From Alkalicoccus urumqiensis (GTDB lineage Bacteria > Bacillota > Bacilli > Bacillales > Salisediminibacteriaceae): 64,000 nt of DNA. The notes beneath the pieces are model-generated. The model made no database searches, was not told the DNA's origin, and was given only the letters and a program-made list of their open reading frames with translations. Each line of letters begins with the position of its first letter. Position 1 is the first letter of the stretch. The translations under genes were made by a program, and so were the position numbers. Shown in pieces: positions 53,225 through 63,992 of this stretch. Where the stretch lies: contig NZ_PVNS01000013.1 of the NCBI RefSeq assembly GCF_002993335.1, positions 1 through 64,000 of the forward strand, in the 5' to 3' direction.

Positions 53225-53809
53225 ATGGAACCTATCCGAAAGCACGAAGGACTTGTTTTTCCATTAAACCGGTCCAACGTGGACACAGACCAGATTATTC
53301 CGAAACAGTTTTTAAAACGGATCGAGCGCCAGGGTTTCGGCCAGTTCTTGTTTTATAACTGGCGCTTTGACGATAATGATCAGCCGAGAAACGATTTTTC
53401 CATGAATAAAGAGCAGTATCAGGGAGCAACCGTTCTTGTAGCCGGGGAAAACTTCGGCTGCGGCTCCTCCCGGGAACACGCTCCATGGGCGCTTCAGGAC
53501 TACGGCTTTCTCGTTATTATTGCGCCGAGCTTCGCCGATATTTTTTACAACAACTGTTCAAAAAACGGCATTCTCCCTATTAAACTCGAAGAGGATGAAG
53601 TGCAGCAGCTCATGGCGAAAGCGGAAAATCCGGGCTACCGTCTGACTGCCGACCTCGAAGAACAGAAGGTATACGACAGCGAAGGCTTTGAAGCTTCGTT
53701 TGACATTACGCCCTACATGCGTGAAATGCTTTTGAACGGCTGGGATGAAATTTCCGTTACACTGACACTGGACGAAAAAATTGCAGATTTCGAGGCGTCA
53801 CGCAGCTGA
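53225..53809 (+). CDS. leuD: 3-isopropylmalate dehydratase, small subunit
   Basis: A 194-residue LeuD swivel domain. Family residues are NVDTDQIIPKQFLK (~18-31) and the catalytic loop GENFGCGSSREHAPWAL (~76-92). It pairs with LeuC to form the active isomerase. Start: ATG 33 bp after leuC, behind TAAAGGAGTGACG. It is the last gene of the operon; a strong terminator follows. Confidence 0.95.
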   Translation: MEPIRKHEGLVFPLNRSNVDTDQIIPKQFLKRIERQGFGQFLFYNWRFDDNDQPRNDFSMNKEQYQGATVLVAGENFGCGSSREHAPWALQDYGFLVIIAPSFADIFYNNCSKNGILPIKLEEDEVQQLMAKAENPGYRLTADLEEQKVYDSEGFEASFDITPYMREMLLNGWDEISVTLTLDEKIADFEASRS

Positions 53810-53816
53810 CTGCCTC

Positions 53817-53849
53817 CTCCCTCTTCCCCAGCGGAGAGGGAGTTTTTTT
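53817..53849 (+). terminator. Terminator of the ilv-leu operon
   Basis: CTCCCTCT (53817-53824) pairs with AGAGGGAG (53835-53842), followed by seven Ts. Confidence 0.9.
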
Positions 53850-53865
53850 GTGAAGCGCTCCACTG

Positions 53866-53894
53866 TTTACCATTGTCTCTTTTTCACGTATAAT
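53866..53894 (+). promoter_or_regulatory. prfC promoter
   Basis: TTTACC (53866-53871), 17-bp spacer, TATAAT (53889-53894). Confidence 0.75.
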
Positions 53895-53945
53895 GAAGTG
53901 TTGGATGAAATGCCTTTGAGCATCGGATAGAAAGGGTTATGTATT

Positions 53946-55493
53946 ATGACACAAGGACTTCCCCGTAAGACGTTCGCCATTATTTCCCACCCGGATGCCG
54001 GGAAAACGACGCTGACCGAAAAAGTGCTGCTTCTTGGCGGCAGTATCCGCAGTGCAGGAACGGTAAAAGGAAAAAAAAGCGGTAAATTCGCTACATCTGA
54101 CTGGATGGAAATTGAGAAGCAGCGAGGTATCTCTGTTACATCCAGTGTGATGCAGCTTCATTATGATGACACACAGATTAATATTCTGGACACTCCCGGG
54201 CACCAGGATTTCAGTGAGGACACATACCGGACCCTGACTGCTGTAGATACAGCAGTGATGGTAATCGACTGTGTCAAAGGGATTGAAGCCCAGACGCTGA
54301 AGCTGTTTAAAGTCTGCCGCATGCGTGGCATTCCTATTTTGACATTCATTAACAAGCTGGACCGGGAAGGTAAAGAACCGCTCGAACTCCTGGAGGAAAT
54401 CGAATCCACGCTCGAGATGGAGACCTACCCGATGAACTGGCCGATCGGTATGGGCAAGCGGTTGAAAGGCATTTACAGTATGCAGAATAAAACGGTGGAG
54501 ATGTTTGATGAAGCCAGTCAGGAACGACGCATCGTTCCGCTGGAGGAAGCAGAAAATCTGGAGGATTACGAAAAAGAAACACTCGAAGAGGAAACGGCTC
54601 TTCTGGAAGAAGCCGGGAATACCTTTACACAGGAAAAAGTGCAGAACGGTACGATGACTCCTGTTTTCTTCGGCAGTGCACTTGCCAATTTCGGTGTGCA
54701 GTCCTTTCTCGATTCCTTCGTCCACCTGGCAGCTTCTCCGCAGCCGAGAAAAGCATCCGGTGATCTCGTGATGCCGGAAGAAGACCGTTTCAGCGGCTTC
54801 GTCTTTAAAATTCAGGCGAATATGAACCCTAACCACCGCGATCGTATCGCCTTTCTGCGCGTCTGCTCCGGGTCGTTTGACCGCGGCATGGAAGTACTTC
54901 TCTCGAGGACCGGCAAAAAGATGAAACTGAATCAGTCCTCGTCGTTTTTTGCTTCGGACCGTGAGACTGTCGAATCTGCCAAGCCCGGAGACATCGTCGG
55001 GTTATACGATTCAGGAAATTTCCAGGTCGGTGATACAATCTGCACCGGAAGTGACCGGATTCAGTACGAAGAAATGCCGCAGTTCCCGCCGGAAAAATTT
55101 GCAAAAGTTACTGCAAAAAATGCGTTAAAGCATAAGCAGTACCATAAAGGAATGGAACAGCTCGTTCAGGAAGGAACGATTCAGCTCTATAAAACGCCAT
55201 ACTTTGAAGACTATATTATTGGTGCCGTTGGTGAACTGCAGTTCCAGGTATTCGAATACAGAATGAAAAATGAATACAATGTGGATATTGAATTTCAGCA
55301 CATGAGCCATGAGGCCGCCCGCTGGGTGACAGAAGGCAGTGTGGATGAAGGCATGACCGACTCGCGGAAAATGCTCGTTCTGGATCAGCAGAAACGTCCC
55401 GTTCTGCTGTTTGAGAACGATTTCGCCCTCCGCTGGTTCCAGGACAAACATCCGGATGTAAAACTCGCTACAGGATGGGATATTCTGGAGTAG
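53946..55493 (+). CDS. prfC: Peptide chain release factor 3
   Basis: A 515-residue translational GTPase that removes RF1/RF2 from the ribosome after termination. G1 is [14 protein letters not shown] (~14-27), G3 is [16 protein letters not shown] (~79-94), and G4 is [17 protein letters not shown] (~133-149). RF3-specific blocks in the C-terminal part include [19 protein letters not shown]. Its length and the FSEDTYRTL phrase separate it from EF-G. Start: ATG behind AGAAAGGG. It is monocistronic. Confidence 0.94.
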   Translation: MTQGLPRKTFAIISHPDAGKTTLTEKVLLLGGSIRSAGTVKGKKSGKFATSDWMEIEKQRGISVTSSVMQLHYDDTQINILDTPGHQDFSEDTYRTLTAVDTAVMVIDCVKGIEAQTLKLFKVCRMRGIPILTFINKLDREGKEPLELLEEIESTLEMETYPMNWPIGMGKRLKGIYSMQNKTVEMFDEASQERRIVPLEEAENLEDYEKETLEEETALLEEAGNTFTQEKVQNGTMTPVFFGSALANFGVQSFLDSFVHLAASPQPRKASGDLVMPEEDRFSGFVFKIQANMNPNHRDRIAFLRVCSGSFDRGMEVLLSRTGKKMKLNQSSSFFASDRETVESAKPGDIVGLYDSGNFQVGDTICTGSDRIQYEEMPQFPPEKFAKVTAKNALKHKQYHKGMEQLVQEGTIQLYKTPYFEDYIIGAVGELQFQVFEYRMKNEYNVDIEFQHMSHEAARWVTEGSVDEGMTDSRKMLVLDQQKRPVLLFENDFALRWFQDKHPDVKLATGWDILE

Positions 55494-55497
55494 CATC

Positions 55498-55529
55498 AAA
55501 AAGACGCCCAAAAGCCGGGCGTCTTTTTG
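55498..55529. terminator. Bidirectional terminator after prfC
   Basis: AAAAAGACGCCC (55498-55509) pairs with GGGCGTCTTTTT (55517-55528), with a 7-nt loop; U tracts on both strands. It also ends the convergent small zinc-finger gene. Confidence 0.9.
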
Positions 55530-55688
55530 TTATCCATTTGTTCCTGCTCCGGCTGCCTGTTTTTTCACATACTTTTTTCTGCCGGTACCGTTGCATGTCC
55601 TGCACTTCATCTGTCTTTTTACTCCAAGAACTTTCCGCTCGATGCGCCCTTTTCCCCGACAGTCTCTGCAAATGAATACGATCGCCAT
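55530..55688 (-). CDS. Tiny DnaJ-type zinc-finger protein
   Basis: A 52-residue basic protein with two CxxCxGxG-like repeats, CRDCRGKGR (~9-17) and CRTCNGTGR (~29-37). Two such repeats form one zinc site in the DnaJ cysteine-rich domain. The rest is Lys/Arg-rich. The ATG at 55688 has AAAGAGGTGGCTCG. No J domain is present, so it is a free-standing half of the DnaJ finger region, possibly a nucleic-acid or chaperone-accessory protein. I know similar small proteins exist in Bacillaceae, but not their role. Confidence 0.75.
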   Translation of the reverse strand: MAIVFICRDCRGKGRIERKVLGVKRQMKCRTCNGTGRKKYVKKQAAGAGTNG

Positions 55689-55787
55689 CGAGCCACCTCT
55701 TTTCGGCTTTCCCCCATCATAACACATTTTTCAGAATATTCCCACTCCAAACCTGGAGCGCACAGCCTATCTGACTGCAGGAAGCGG

Positions 55788-55961
55788 TCACCATGCGGGC
55801 TCCGGCATGGCAGTAACAGCTTGAAAAGACTGGACGATTCCATCTACTTCCCTGCTGAGACGAATCGTATCTGGATGTGTAAACCCCCGCTTCAGAGCGA
55901 TCTCCACCATCTGTGCCCGTTTTTTCTCCAGTTCGGCCGGATAAATCTGCTCGTTTTCCAT
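55788..55961 (-). CDS. Spo0E-like aspartyl-phosphate phosphatase
   Basis: A 57-residue protein of two predicted helices: LEKKRAQMVEIALKRGF (~10-26) and PDTIRLSREVDGIVQSFQ (~29-46). This is the Spo0E family pattern, in which the second helix carries an SQELD-like motif; here it reads SREVD, keeping Ser, Glu and Asp. Such proteins dephosphorylate Spo0A-P and delay sporulation. The ATG at 55961 follows AAAGGTGAGTGAA. It stands alone; its presence supports a spore-forming host. Confidence 0.8.
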   Translation of the reverse strand: MENEQIYPAELEKKRAQMVEIALKRGFTHPDTIRLSREVDGIVQSFQAVTAMPEPAW

Positions 55962-56135
55962 TTCACTCACCTTTGCTATTCGTCTTTGTGTCGTCCAGTT
56001 TACCATTTCTTGTCTCATCATTTCCAGTTTTCCGCTTACTATTTTTTACTGTTTTCTACTGACTGCCTGCTCAAGACTCTGCTGTGTTTTTTCCGCATGA
56101 ACAGAACAATATCTATTTTATGCCCGCTGGAACGT

Positions 56136-56166
56136 GAAAAAGGCGCCTCCCGGAGGAGACACCTTT
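56136..56166 (-). terminator. Terminator of pgcA
   Basis: On the minus strand AAAGGTGTCTCC pairs with GGAGGCGCCTTT (two G-U pairs), followed by a U run (A-run at 56137-56141). Confidence 0.8.
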
Positions 56167-56182
56167 CACTGCATTGGTAAAG

Positions 56183-57919
56183 TTAAATAGATTCCAATTG
56201 CTCCAGGACGGCTTTTTTCACTTCTTCCAAACGGGCGTGTGCTTCGTCGTGACTACTCCCTTTCACACCGAAATAGCACTTGATTTTCGGTTCTGTTCCG
56301 GATGGACGCAGGCAGTACCAGGAGCCATCATCAAGAAACAGTTTCAGCACATTGGACACCGGCAGTTCAATCTTTTCATCCGGACGGCCGTCGGTAAACG
56401 TACGCGTCCGGCGCTGATAATCTTCAACATATGCTGTTCCTTCCGGCAGTGTCCCCTGAAGCACCTGATCGCGGAAAACATTCATGATCCGCTGAATTTT
56501 CTCCGCCCCTTCTTTTCCTTTAAACGTAAAGGAAGCGAGGTCTTCCAGATAATAGCCGTATTTTTCGTACAGCTCCTGGAGTCCGTCATACAGCGTCATG
56601 CCGCGGGATTTATAGTATGCGGTCATTTCCGCAGCCAGCAGTCCCGGCTGAATAGCATCTTTATCCCGGGCGAATGATTCGATCAAGTAACCGTAACTTT
56701 CTTCGTAGCCGAATAAAAAGGTATGTTCTCCGCTCGTTTCATACTCCCGGATTTTTTCGCCGATGAATTTAAATCCTGTGAGTACATCAAGTGTTGGCAG
56801 ATCAAACGCCTCTGCCACCGCCCGGCCGAGCTCAGAAGTGACGATCGTTTTAATGACAATGCCGTTTTCCGGCAGCGTACCTAATTCTTTCTTTTTCGTC
56901 AGCAGATAATCGAGCAGCAGGGCGCCGGTCTGATTCCCGCTGAGCACGGTAAAAGCACCTTCCTTATCGCGGACAACGAGCCCGATTCGGTCGGCGTCCG
57001 GGTCGGTGGCGATCAGCAGGTCGGCATTTTTGTCCGCACCGAGCTTCATCGCATATTCAAATGCTCCGGCTTCTTCCGGGTTCGGTGATTTCACCGTGGA
57101 GAATTCTGTATCGGGCTCCGCCTGTTCCGGAACTGTATGGACATTCGGAAATCCCGCTTCTCTCAGCCCGCGCTCCATCGGCACTTTCGCAGTGCCGTGA
57201 AGCGGAGTGAATACAATCTGCAGGGACGCACCTTCTCGTTGAATTAAATCCCGGTCGATCACGACCTGCTGCAGCTTTTCTGCATAGGCATCATCCAGTT
57301 CCTCGAGCACCCATTCAAGAAGGCCGTTCTTCTCCATCTCTCCGGCATCAGCTGTGGCAACGGTTAATTCATTTTCCACAGCATTCACTTTTTCTATCAG
57401 GCGGTCGGCATCTTCGGGAATCATCTGGGCGCCGTCTTCCCCGTAAGCTTTAAATCCGTTATACTCCGGTGGATTGTGGCTGGCTGTAATCATGGCACCG
57501 GTAAATGTGTTCAGATGCCGCACGGCGAAGGAGAGCTGCGGTGTCGGACGCAGTTCCTTAAAAACATACGTTTTAATACCATTCGCACCAAGTGTACATG
57601 CTGCTTCCACGGCGAATTGATGCGACATTCTGCGGTTATCATACGCAATCACAACGCCGCGCTTCACCGCTTCTTCTCCCGCTTCCTTCATATAATCTGC
57701 GAGACCCTGAGCCGCCTTTCGGATCATGTAAATGTTCATCCGGTTTGTGCCCGGGCCGATTTCGCCGCGCATACCGCCGGTTCCAAATTCCAGCGTTTTA
57801 TAGAAGCTGTCCTCCAGATGCTGATCCTCACCGCGCATTGCTTCCAGTTCTTCTGCGATCGCGGTTTCCAGTCCGCTGAACTGCTGCCATTTCTCGTACT
57901 GCTTTTTCCAGTCTGCCAT
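56183..57919 (-). CDS. pgcA: Phosphoglucomutase/phosphomannomutase (PgcA type)
   Basis: A 578-residue alpha-D-phosphohexomutase that interconverts glucose 1- and 6-phosphate for UDP-glucose and wall glycolipid synthesis. The substrate start block is FGTGGMRGEIGPGTNRMN (~44-61). The phosphoserine loop is TASHNPPEYNGFKAYG (~142-157), the metal loop ATDPDADRIGLVV (~295-307), the sugar loop GYEESYGYLI (~399-408) and the phosphate-binding RPSGTEPKIKCYF (~530-542). The ATG at 57919 has AAGGGGAGAATACG. It is followed by its own terminator. Confidence 0.93.
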   Translation of the reverse strand: MADWKKQYEKWQQFSGLETAIAEELEAMRGEDQHLEDSFYKTLEFGTGGMRGEIGPGTNRMNIYMIRKAAQGLADYMKEAGEEAVKRGVVIAYDNRRMSHQFAVEAACTLGANGIKTYVFKELRPTPQLSFAVRHLNTFTGAMITASHNPPEYNGFKAYGEDGAQMIPEDADRLIEKVNAVENELTVATADAGEMEKNGLLEWVLEELDDAYAEKLQQVVIDRDLIQREGASLQIVFTPLHGTAKVPMERGLREAGFPNVHTVPEQAEPDTEFSTVKSPNPEEAGAFEYAMKLGADKNADLLIATDPDADRIGLVVRDKEGAFTVLSGNQTGALLLDYLLTKKKELGTLPENGIVIKTIVTSELGRAVAEAFDLPTLDVLTGFKFIGEKIREYETSGEHTFLFGYEESYGYLIESFARDKDAIQPGLLAAEMTAYYKSRGMTLYDGLQELYEKYGYYLEDLASFTFKGKEGAEKIQRIMNVFRDQVLQGTLPEGTAYVEDYQRRTRTFTDGRPDEKIELPVSNVLKLFLDDGSWYCLRPSGTEPKIKCYFGVKGSSHDEAHARLEEVKKAVLEQLESI

Positions 57920-57994
57920 CGTATTCTCCCCTTCCGTCAAATCGGTCTACTTCAAGTTAACCGCATTACAGGGGTCTCCGTAAAGACTTTTCTG

Positions 57995-59656
57995 TTAATT
58001 TTTCTCTTTTGTCTCCACCGGATGGATGGCGTAGTAAATTTCTTCCTCCAGAAGATCTCGGTGTTTCTGCTTCTCTTCCTCGGACCAGTGGTATCGGCTG
58101 TCCATATACGTTATGACATTTTCTTTATATTCCTGAACGAAATCGATGTCAAAGAACAGCGCTGCGGTCCTGCGGTTAAAGAAATCAATCGGGGAAACGA
58201 CCATTTCTTCTTCAATACCATAGACGAGGGAAGCAAATACGCCAACCGGCAGTCCGTAGTTTTCCGCTTCGCTCCCCTGCGTTTCAATGATTTCGAACAC
58301 GCGGGATACATTGGATCCGTAGAGGTTCGCCAGCCGGTCTGCTTCCGCCGGCGCCAGGCCGAGACGGACGCCCTCTTCTGCGGCATGACGGACAAACGAT
58401 TCCAGTTTAGCCGAACCGCCGACATCTCCGCCGGAAAGTTTAATTTTATCCGTGATGCATTTTTTCTTTATGCCTTCTTCTTTAACAATCATATCCACAA
58501 TCCGCTCCGCCATTTTCCGATAACCGGTCAGCTTTCCTCCAGCGATCGAAATGAGACCGGAATCAGACACGAATGTCTCATCTTTCCGGGAAATCTCGGA
58601 CGCACTTTTTCCTTCTTCGTGAATCAGCGGGCGCAGCCCGCTCCAGCTGGACTCCACGTCTTCGCGCTTTATATCCATAGAAGGGAACATGGCGTTGGAT
58701 GCACGGACCAGATAATCCATATCGGCTTCGGTCATCCTTGGTGTTGCTATTTCCTCTGTATAGTGGGTATCAGTCGTACCAACATACGTTTTCCCGGCTC
58801 TCGGAATAGCAAAGACCATACGTCCGTCGTCGGTATCGAAGTAGACAGCCTGCTTCAGTGGGAAGCGGGACTGATCGAAAACGATATGAACGCCTTTTGT
58901 GAGGTGGAGGTATTTCCCTTTTTTGGACTTATCTTTTTCACGGAGATCATCGACCCACGGTCCGGCGGCGTTCACGACATGTTTTGCGTGAACATCGTAC
59001 GTTTCTCCGGAGCGGAGATCTTTGATCCGGGCGCCGATGACCTTCCCGTTCTCGTAAAGAAGCGTTTCCGCTTTCGTGTAGTTGACAGCATTAGCACCCC
59101 GGTGAACGGCTTCTTTCAACGTTTCCAGCGTCAGACGGGCATCATCCGTTTTGTATTCTACGTAATAGCCGCTCCCCTTCAGTCCTTCTTCACGCAGAAG
59201 CGGTTCTTTTTCCATCGTTTCTTTTTTATTCAGCATCTGGCGGCGCTCGTGTTTTTTTACTCCTGCGAGAGTATCGTACACTTTCAGTCCGACAGAAGAA
59301 GCGAGTTTTCCATATGTGCCCCCTTTAACGATCGGCAGCATCATCCACTCAGGTTTTGTCACGTGCGGTGCGTTCTCATACACGATCGCACGCTCCTGAC
59401 CGGTCTCTTTTACGATCCCGAATTCAAACTGCTTCAGGTACCGCAGGCCTCCGTGGACCAGCTTCGTGGATCGGCTGGATGTGCCGGCTGCGTAATCCTG
59501 CATTTCTACGAGTCCAGTGTTGAGACCGCGGGAAACCGCATCGAGCGCAATACCGGCACCGGTGATGCCCCCGCCGATGACGAGAATATCCAATGTGCCC
59601 TGTGTCATGTTTTTAAGGCTTGCTTCACGCTGTAGTCCTGAGAATGGCTTTACCAT
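57995..59656 (-). CDS. glpD: Aerobic glycerol-3-phosphate dehydrogenase
   Basis: A 553-residue membrane-associated flavoenzyme oxidising glycerol 3-phosphate to dihydroxyacetone phosphate and passing electrons to menaquinone. The FAD motif is ILVIGGGITGAGIALDA (~24-40), and GTSSRSTKLVHGGLRYL (~58-74) is the signature block. PWVDDLREKD and GGKLTGYRKMAERIVD are also conserved. Start: ATG behind AAAGGAGTTTTTTAC. It has its own promoter and a leader terminator, so GlpP should control it separately from glpFK. Confidence 0.94.
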   Translation of the reverse strand: MVKPFSGLQREASLKNMTQGTLDILVIGGGITGAGIALDAVSRGLNTGLVEMQDYAAGTSSRSTKLVHGGLRYLKQFEFGIVKETGQERAIVYENAPHVTKPEWMMLPIVKGGTYGKLASSVGLKVYDTLAGVKKHERRQMLNKKETMEKEPLLREEGLKGSGYYVEYKTDDARLTLETLKEAVHRGANAVNYTKAETLLYENGKVIGARIKDLRSGETYDVHAKHVVNAAGPWVDDLREKDKSKKGKYLHLTKGVHIVFDQSRFPLKQAVYFDTDDGRMVFAIPRAGKTYVGTTDTHYTEEIATPRMTEADMDYLVRASNAMFPSMDIKREDVESSWSGLRPLIHEEGKSASEISRKDETFVSDSGLISIAGGKLTGYRKMAERIVDMIVKEEGIKKKCITDKIKLSGGDVGGSAKLESFVRHAAEEGVRLGLAPAEADRLANLYGSNVSRVFEIIETQGSEAENYGLPVGVFASLVYGIEEEMVVSPIDFFNRRTAALFFDIDFVQEYKENVITYMDSRYHWSEEEKQKHRDLLEEEIYYAIHPVETKEKN

Positions 59657-59694
59657 GTAAAAAACTCCTTTGTCTTATAGGATCAAGGCTGGAT

Positions 59695-59758
59695 AAAGAA
59701 AAAAGAGACCACAGCTGATAGGAAGCTGGACTGCTCCTGCTTCTCCGCTGTGGTCTCT
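59695..59758 (-). promoter_or_regulatory. glpD leader terminator, probable GlpP target
   Basis: On the minus strand AGAGACCACAGC (59747-59758) pairs with GCTGTGGTCTCT (59704-59715) over a ~31-nt loop, followed by a U run. It sits ~40 bp before glpD and after the glpD promoter, exactly as the GlpP-controlled terminator of B. subtilis glpD. Antitermination would need glycerol 3-phosphate-bound GlpP. Confidence 0.88.
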
Positions 59759-59782
59759 CCGGCATCTCAGACCTTGTATCAA

Positions 59783-59820
59783 GTTAAGACTATTGTATCA
59801 CACATAGTCTTAACGGTAAA
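59783..59820 (-). promoter_or_regulatory. glpD promoter embedded in an 11-bp inverted repeat
   Basis: On the minus strand TTTACC (59815-59820), 17 bp, TACAAT (59792-59797). A perfect 11-bp inverted repeat (GTTAAGACTAT, 59783-59793 with 59804-59814) spans the spacer and -10. It could be an operator on the promoter or the 3' hairpin of glpK without a U tract. Confidence 0.6.
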
Positions 59821-59827
59821 TTGTTTA

Positions 59828-62186
<2,359 letters not shown>

Positions 62187-62214
62187 GTGATTCTTCCTCC
62201 TTTTTTTCCGGATA

Positions 62215-62277
62215 CTAAAAAAGACCAATGAAAAGTTGACCCAGGTATTACAAACACTGAGTAAACATTCATTGGTC
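62215..62277 (-). promoter_or_regulatory. glpF leader terminator, probable GlpP target
   Basis: On the minus strand GACCAATGAA (62268-62277) pairs with TTCATTGGTC (62223-62232) over a ~35-nt loop, followed by a seven-U run. It lies between the glpF promoter and start codon, like the B. subtilis glpFK leader. A short GAGACCA core is shared with the glpD leader terminator. Confidence 0.88.
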
Positions 62278-62314
62278 TCCTTCGTCTCCATGAATAATAT
62301 ATTAACTTGATTTC

Positions 62315-62343
62315 ATTTAACCATCTCTTGTAAGCGTTGTCAA
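62315..62343 (-). promoter_or_regulatory. glpFK promoter overlapped by a perfect cre
   Basis: On the minus strand TTGACA (62338-62343), 17 bp, TTAAAT (62315-62320). TGTAAGCGTTGTCA (62329-62342, plus strand) matches the cre consensus at all 14 positions and covers the -35, predicting strong CcpA repression. Confidence 0.85.
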
Positions 62344-62353
62344 TATAAAATAT

Positions 62354-62387
62354 AAAAAAAGTTCACGGAAGCTTCTGCCTCCGTGAA
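62354..62387 (-). terminator. glpP terminator
   Basis: TTCACGGA (62380-62387 on the minus strand) pairs with TCCGTGAA (62362-62369), followed by a U run (A-run at 62354-62360). It separates glpP from the glpF promoter. Confidence 0.85.
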
Positions 62388-62394
62388 AATGCGT

Positions 62395-62952
62395 TCACTT
62401 CTCTTCGGTAATTTTCCACAGACGTCTGTTGGAGGTCGTCACGGCAAATGCACCCGCATCGAGAGCAGCCTGCACTTCCTCGTCGGAACGGATCAGCCCG
62501 CCGGCAATGACGGGAACATCCATATCCCGCCGCACTTCCTCAATGATGTGGGGAATAATGCCTGGAAGAATTTCCACACAGTCCGGCTTGATCGTATTCA
62601 TCATCTGGTAGCTGGACTGAAGAGCCAGGGAATCCAGCAGAAAAAGGCGCTGTATAGTGATGAGGCCGGCTTTTTTTGCGGTGGAAAGAACGCTTCTCCT
62701 TGTAGACACGATACCGTCCGGCCGGATGTCCTGACAAAGAAACTGGGCCGCAAATTCATCTGTCTTCAACCCCTGCACCAGATCGGCATGCAGAAGCACT
62801 TTTTTATCCGAACGTTTTAATTCACGCACCAGACTTTTCAGCTGACCGATATGCGTATTCAAAAGTACGATGTACTCACTGTCTGTTTTGATCGCTTTAT
62901 CAATATCCTTTAAATCACGAATCGCCGGCAGTATCGTTGTATTTGTAAACAT
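62395..62952 (-). CDS. glpP: Glycerol-3-phosphate-responsive antiterminator
   Basis: A 185-residue GlpP protein with a TIM-barrel-like fold. Conserved stretches are LLHADLVQGLKTDEFAAQFL (~53-72), PDGIVSTRRSVLSTAKKAGL (~78-97), KPDCVEILPGIIPHII and VIAGGLIRSDEEVQAAL (~148-164), which hold the phosphate-binding residues. GlpP bound to glycerol 3-phosphate lets RNA polymerase pass the leader terminators of glpD and glpFK, both present here. A weak AGGAGGGGG-type ribosome site precedes the ATG. Confidence 0.93.
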   Translation of the reverse strand: MFTNTTILPAIRDLKDIDKAIKTDSEYIVLLNTHIGQLKSLVRELKRSDKKVLLHADLVQGLKTDEFAAQFLCQDIRPDGIVSTRRSVLSTAKKAGLITIQRLFLLDSLALQSSYQMMNTIKPDCVEILPGIIPHIIEEVRRDMDVPVIAGGLIRSDEEVQAALDAGAFAVTTSNRRLWKITEEK

Positions 62953-63005
62953 GACGCCCCCTCCTTCATAAAGGGCATTCTACCTCACCTGTCAAAAAAG
63001 AGCAA

Positions 63006-63992
63006 TCAGGCAAAAGAGTATGTCGTCCGGGAGCGGTACGTTTTATCTGCAGGCAGAAGAATAGCTTCCGTCTGATCGGGCGGATGCTGCGTTTCCAGAC
63101 AGACGGCTCCGTGGCGGGTTTCCCGGCTTCCATTGATGGATCTTGTGCCATTCATTTGATTTCCCGTATACATAACGACAGCCGGCTGATCGGTCGTCAC
63201 CGTCATCGTTCTTCCCGTTTCGGGACTGGAGAGAACCGCTGCCGGCGAATTTCCGTTCAGAAGGAAAGGATGATCGATCCCACCCTGGACGAGTGTTGTC
63301 TGCTCATGGTCCTGCAGAATGCCCTCGCCCAAGCGGCGTGGTGATTGAAAATCAAACACGGGGTGCCCATCCACAGAAGCCTCTTCTTTTGGGAGCGATC
63401 CTTCTTCAAGCAGAAAGACCCGGCCGGCATCCAGCTGCAGCGTATGGTCCAGAACCGTTTTCCCGCCGAGGTTAAAATAGCTGTGATTGGTCAAATTGAC
63501 CGGTGTTGTGCGATCTGCCCGAGCTTCGTAATCAATATGAAGTTCGTTTTCATCCGTCAGCGTGTACGTTACTTTTACGTCAAGCGTGCCCGGGTAGCCA
63601 TCTTCTTTATCCGGAATGGTACAAATGAAAACGAGTGCTCCGGACAGCTGTTCCACTTGAAAGAAACGGTGGGCAAGACCGCGGCTTCCTCCGTGAAGAT
63701 GGTTTTCTCCATCATTGGCTTCCAGTTCGTAGCGGGTGCTGTCGACGTCGATTACCGCTCCTTTGGTCCGGCCGGATGTCCGGCCGATAACGGCGCCGAA
63801 ATAGTAAGGATTCTGTTCGTATTCAGCCAGATCATCATAGGCAAGCACAAGGTTCCGCTTACCTTCTTCTTCCGGAAAACGAACAGCTGTAATAACAGCT
63901 CCGTAATTCAGCGCTTCAAGCTCCATCCCATTGCTGTTCTGCAGTGTGTAGCGGTAGACCGGTTTTCCTTGAAATACTGCTTCCTGCTTCAT
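63006..63992 (-). CDS. galM: Aldose 1-epimerase (galactose mutarotase)
   Basis: A 328-residue mutarotase. Family marks are LNYGAVITAVRFP (~28-40), GENHLHGGSRGLAHRFF (~94-110) with the substrate Arg/His, the catalytic His in LTNHSYFNLGG (~165-175) and the Asp in GGIDHPFLL. The catalytic Glu lies near the C-terminus in VCLETQHPPDQ. It interconverts sugar anomers. The ATG is 9 bases from the window edge, so its ribosome site is cut off, but the N-terminus aligns with the family and looks complete. No other galactose gene adjoins. Confidence 0.9.
   Translation of the reverse strand: MKQEAVFQGKPVYRYTLQNSNGMELEALNYGAVITAVRFPEEEGKRNLVLAYDDLAEYEQNPYYFGAVIGRTSGRTKGAVIDVDSTRYELEANDGENHLHGGSRGLAHRFFQVEQLSGALVFICTIPDKEDGYPGTLDVKVTYTLTDENELHIDYEARADRTTPVNLTNHSYFNLGGKTVLDHTLQLDAGRVFLLEEGSLPKEEASVDGHPVFDFQSPRRLGEGILQDHEQTTLVQGGIDHPFLLNGNSPAAVLSSPETGRTMTVTTDQPAVVMYTGNQMNGTRSINGSRETRHGAVCLETQHPPDQTEAILLPADKTYRSRTTYSFA

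Noticed and set aside
57476-59635. A 719-codon open frame on the plus strand
   Set aside because: It is antisense to pgcA and glpD, crosses their intergenic region, has no ribosome site and a Phe/His/Arg-rich composition typical of shadow frames.
62187-62291. Longer N-terminus for GlpF starting at 62291
   Set aside because: It would translate the leader terminator, and a strong ribosome site marks 62186.
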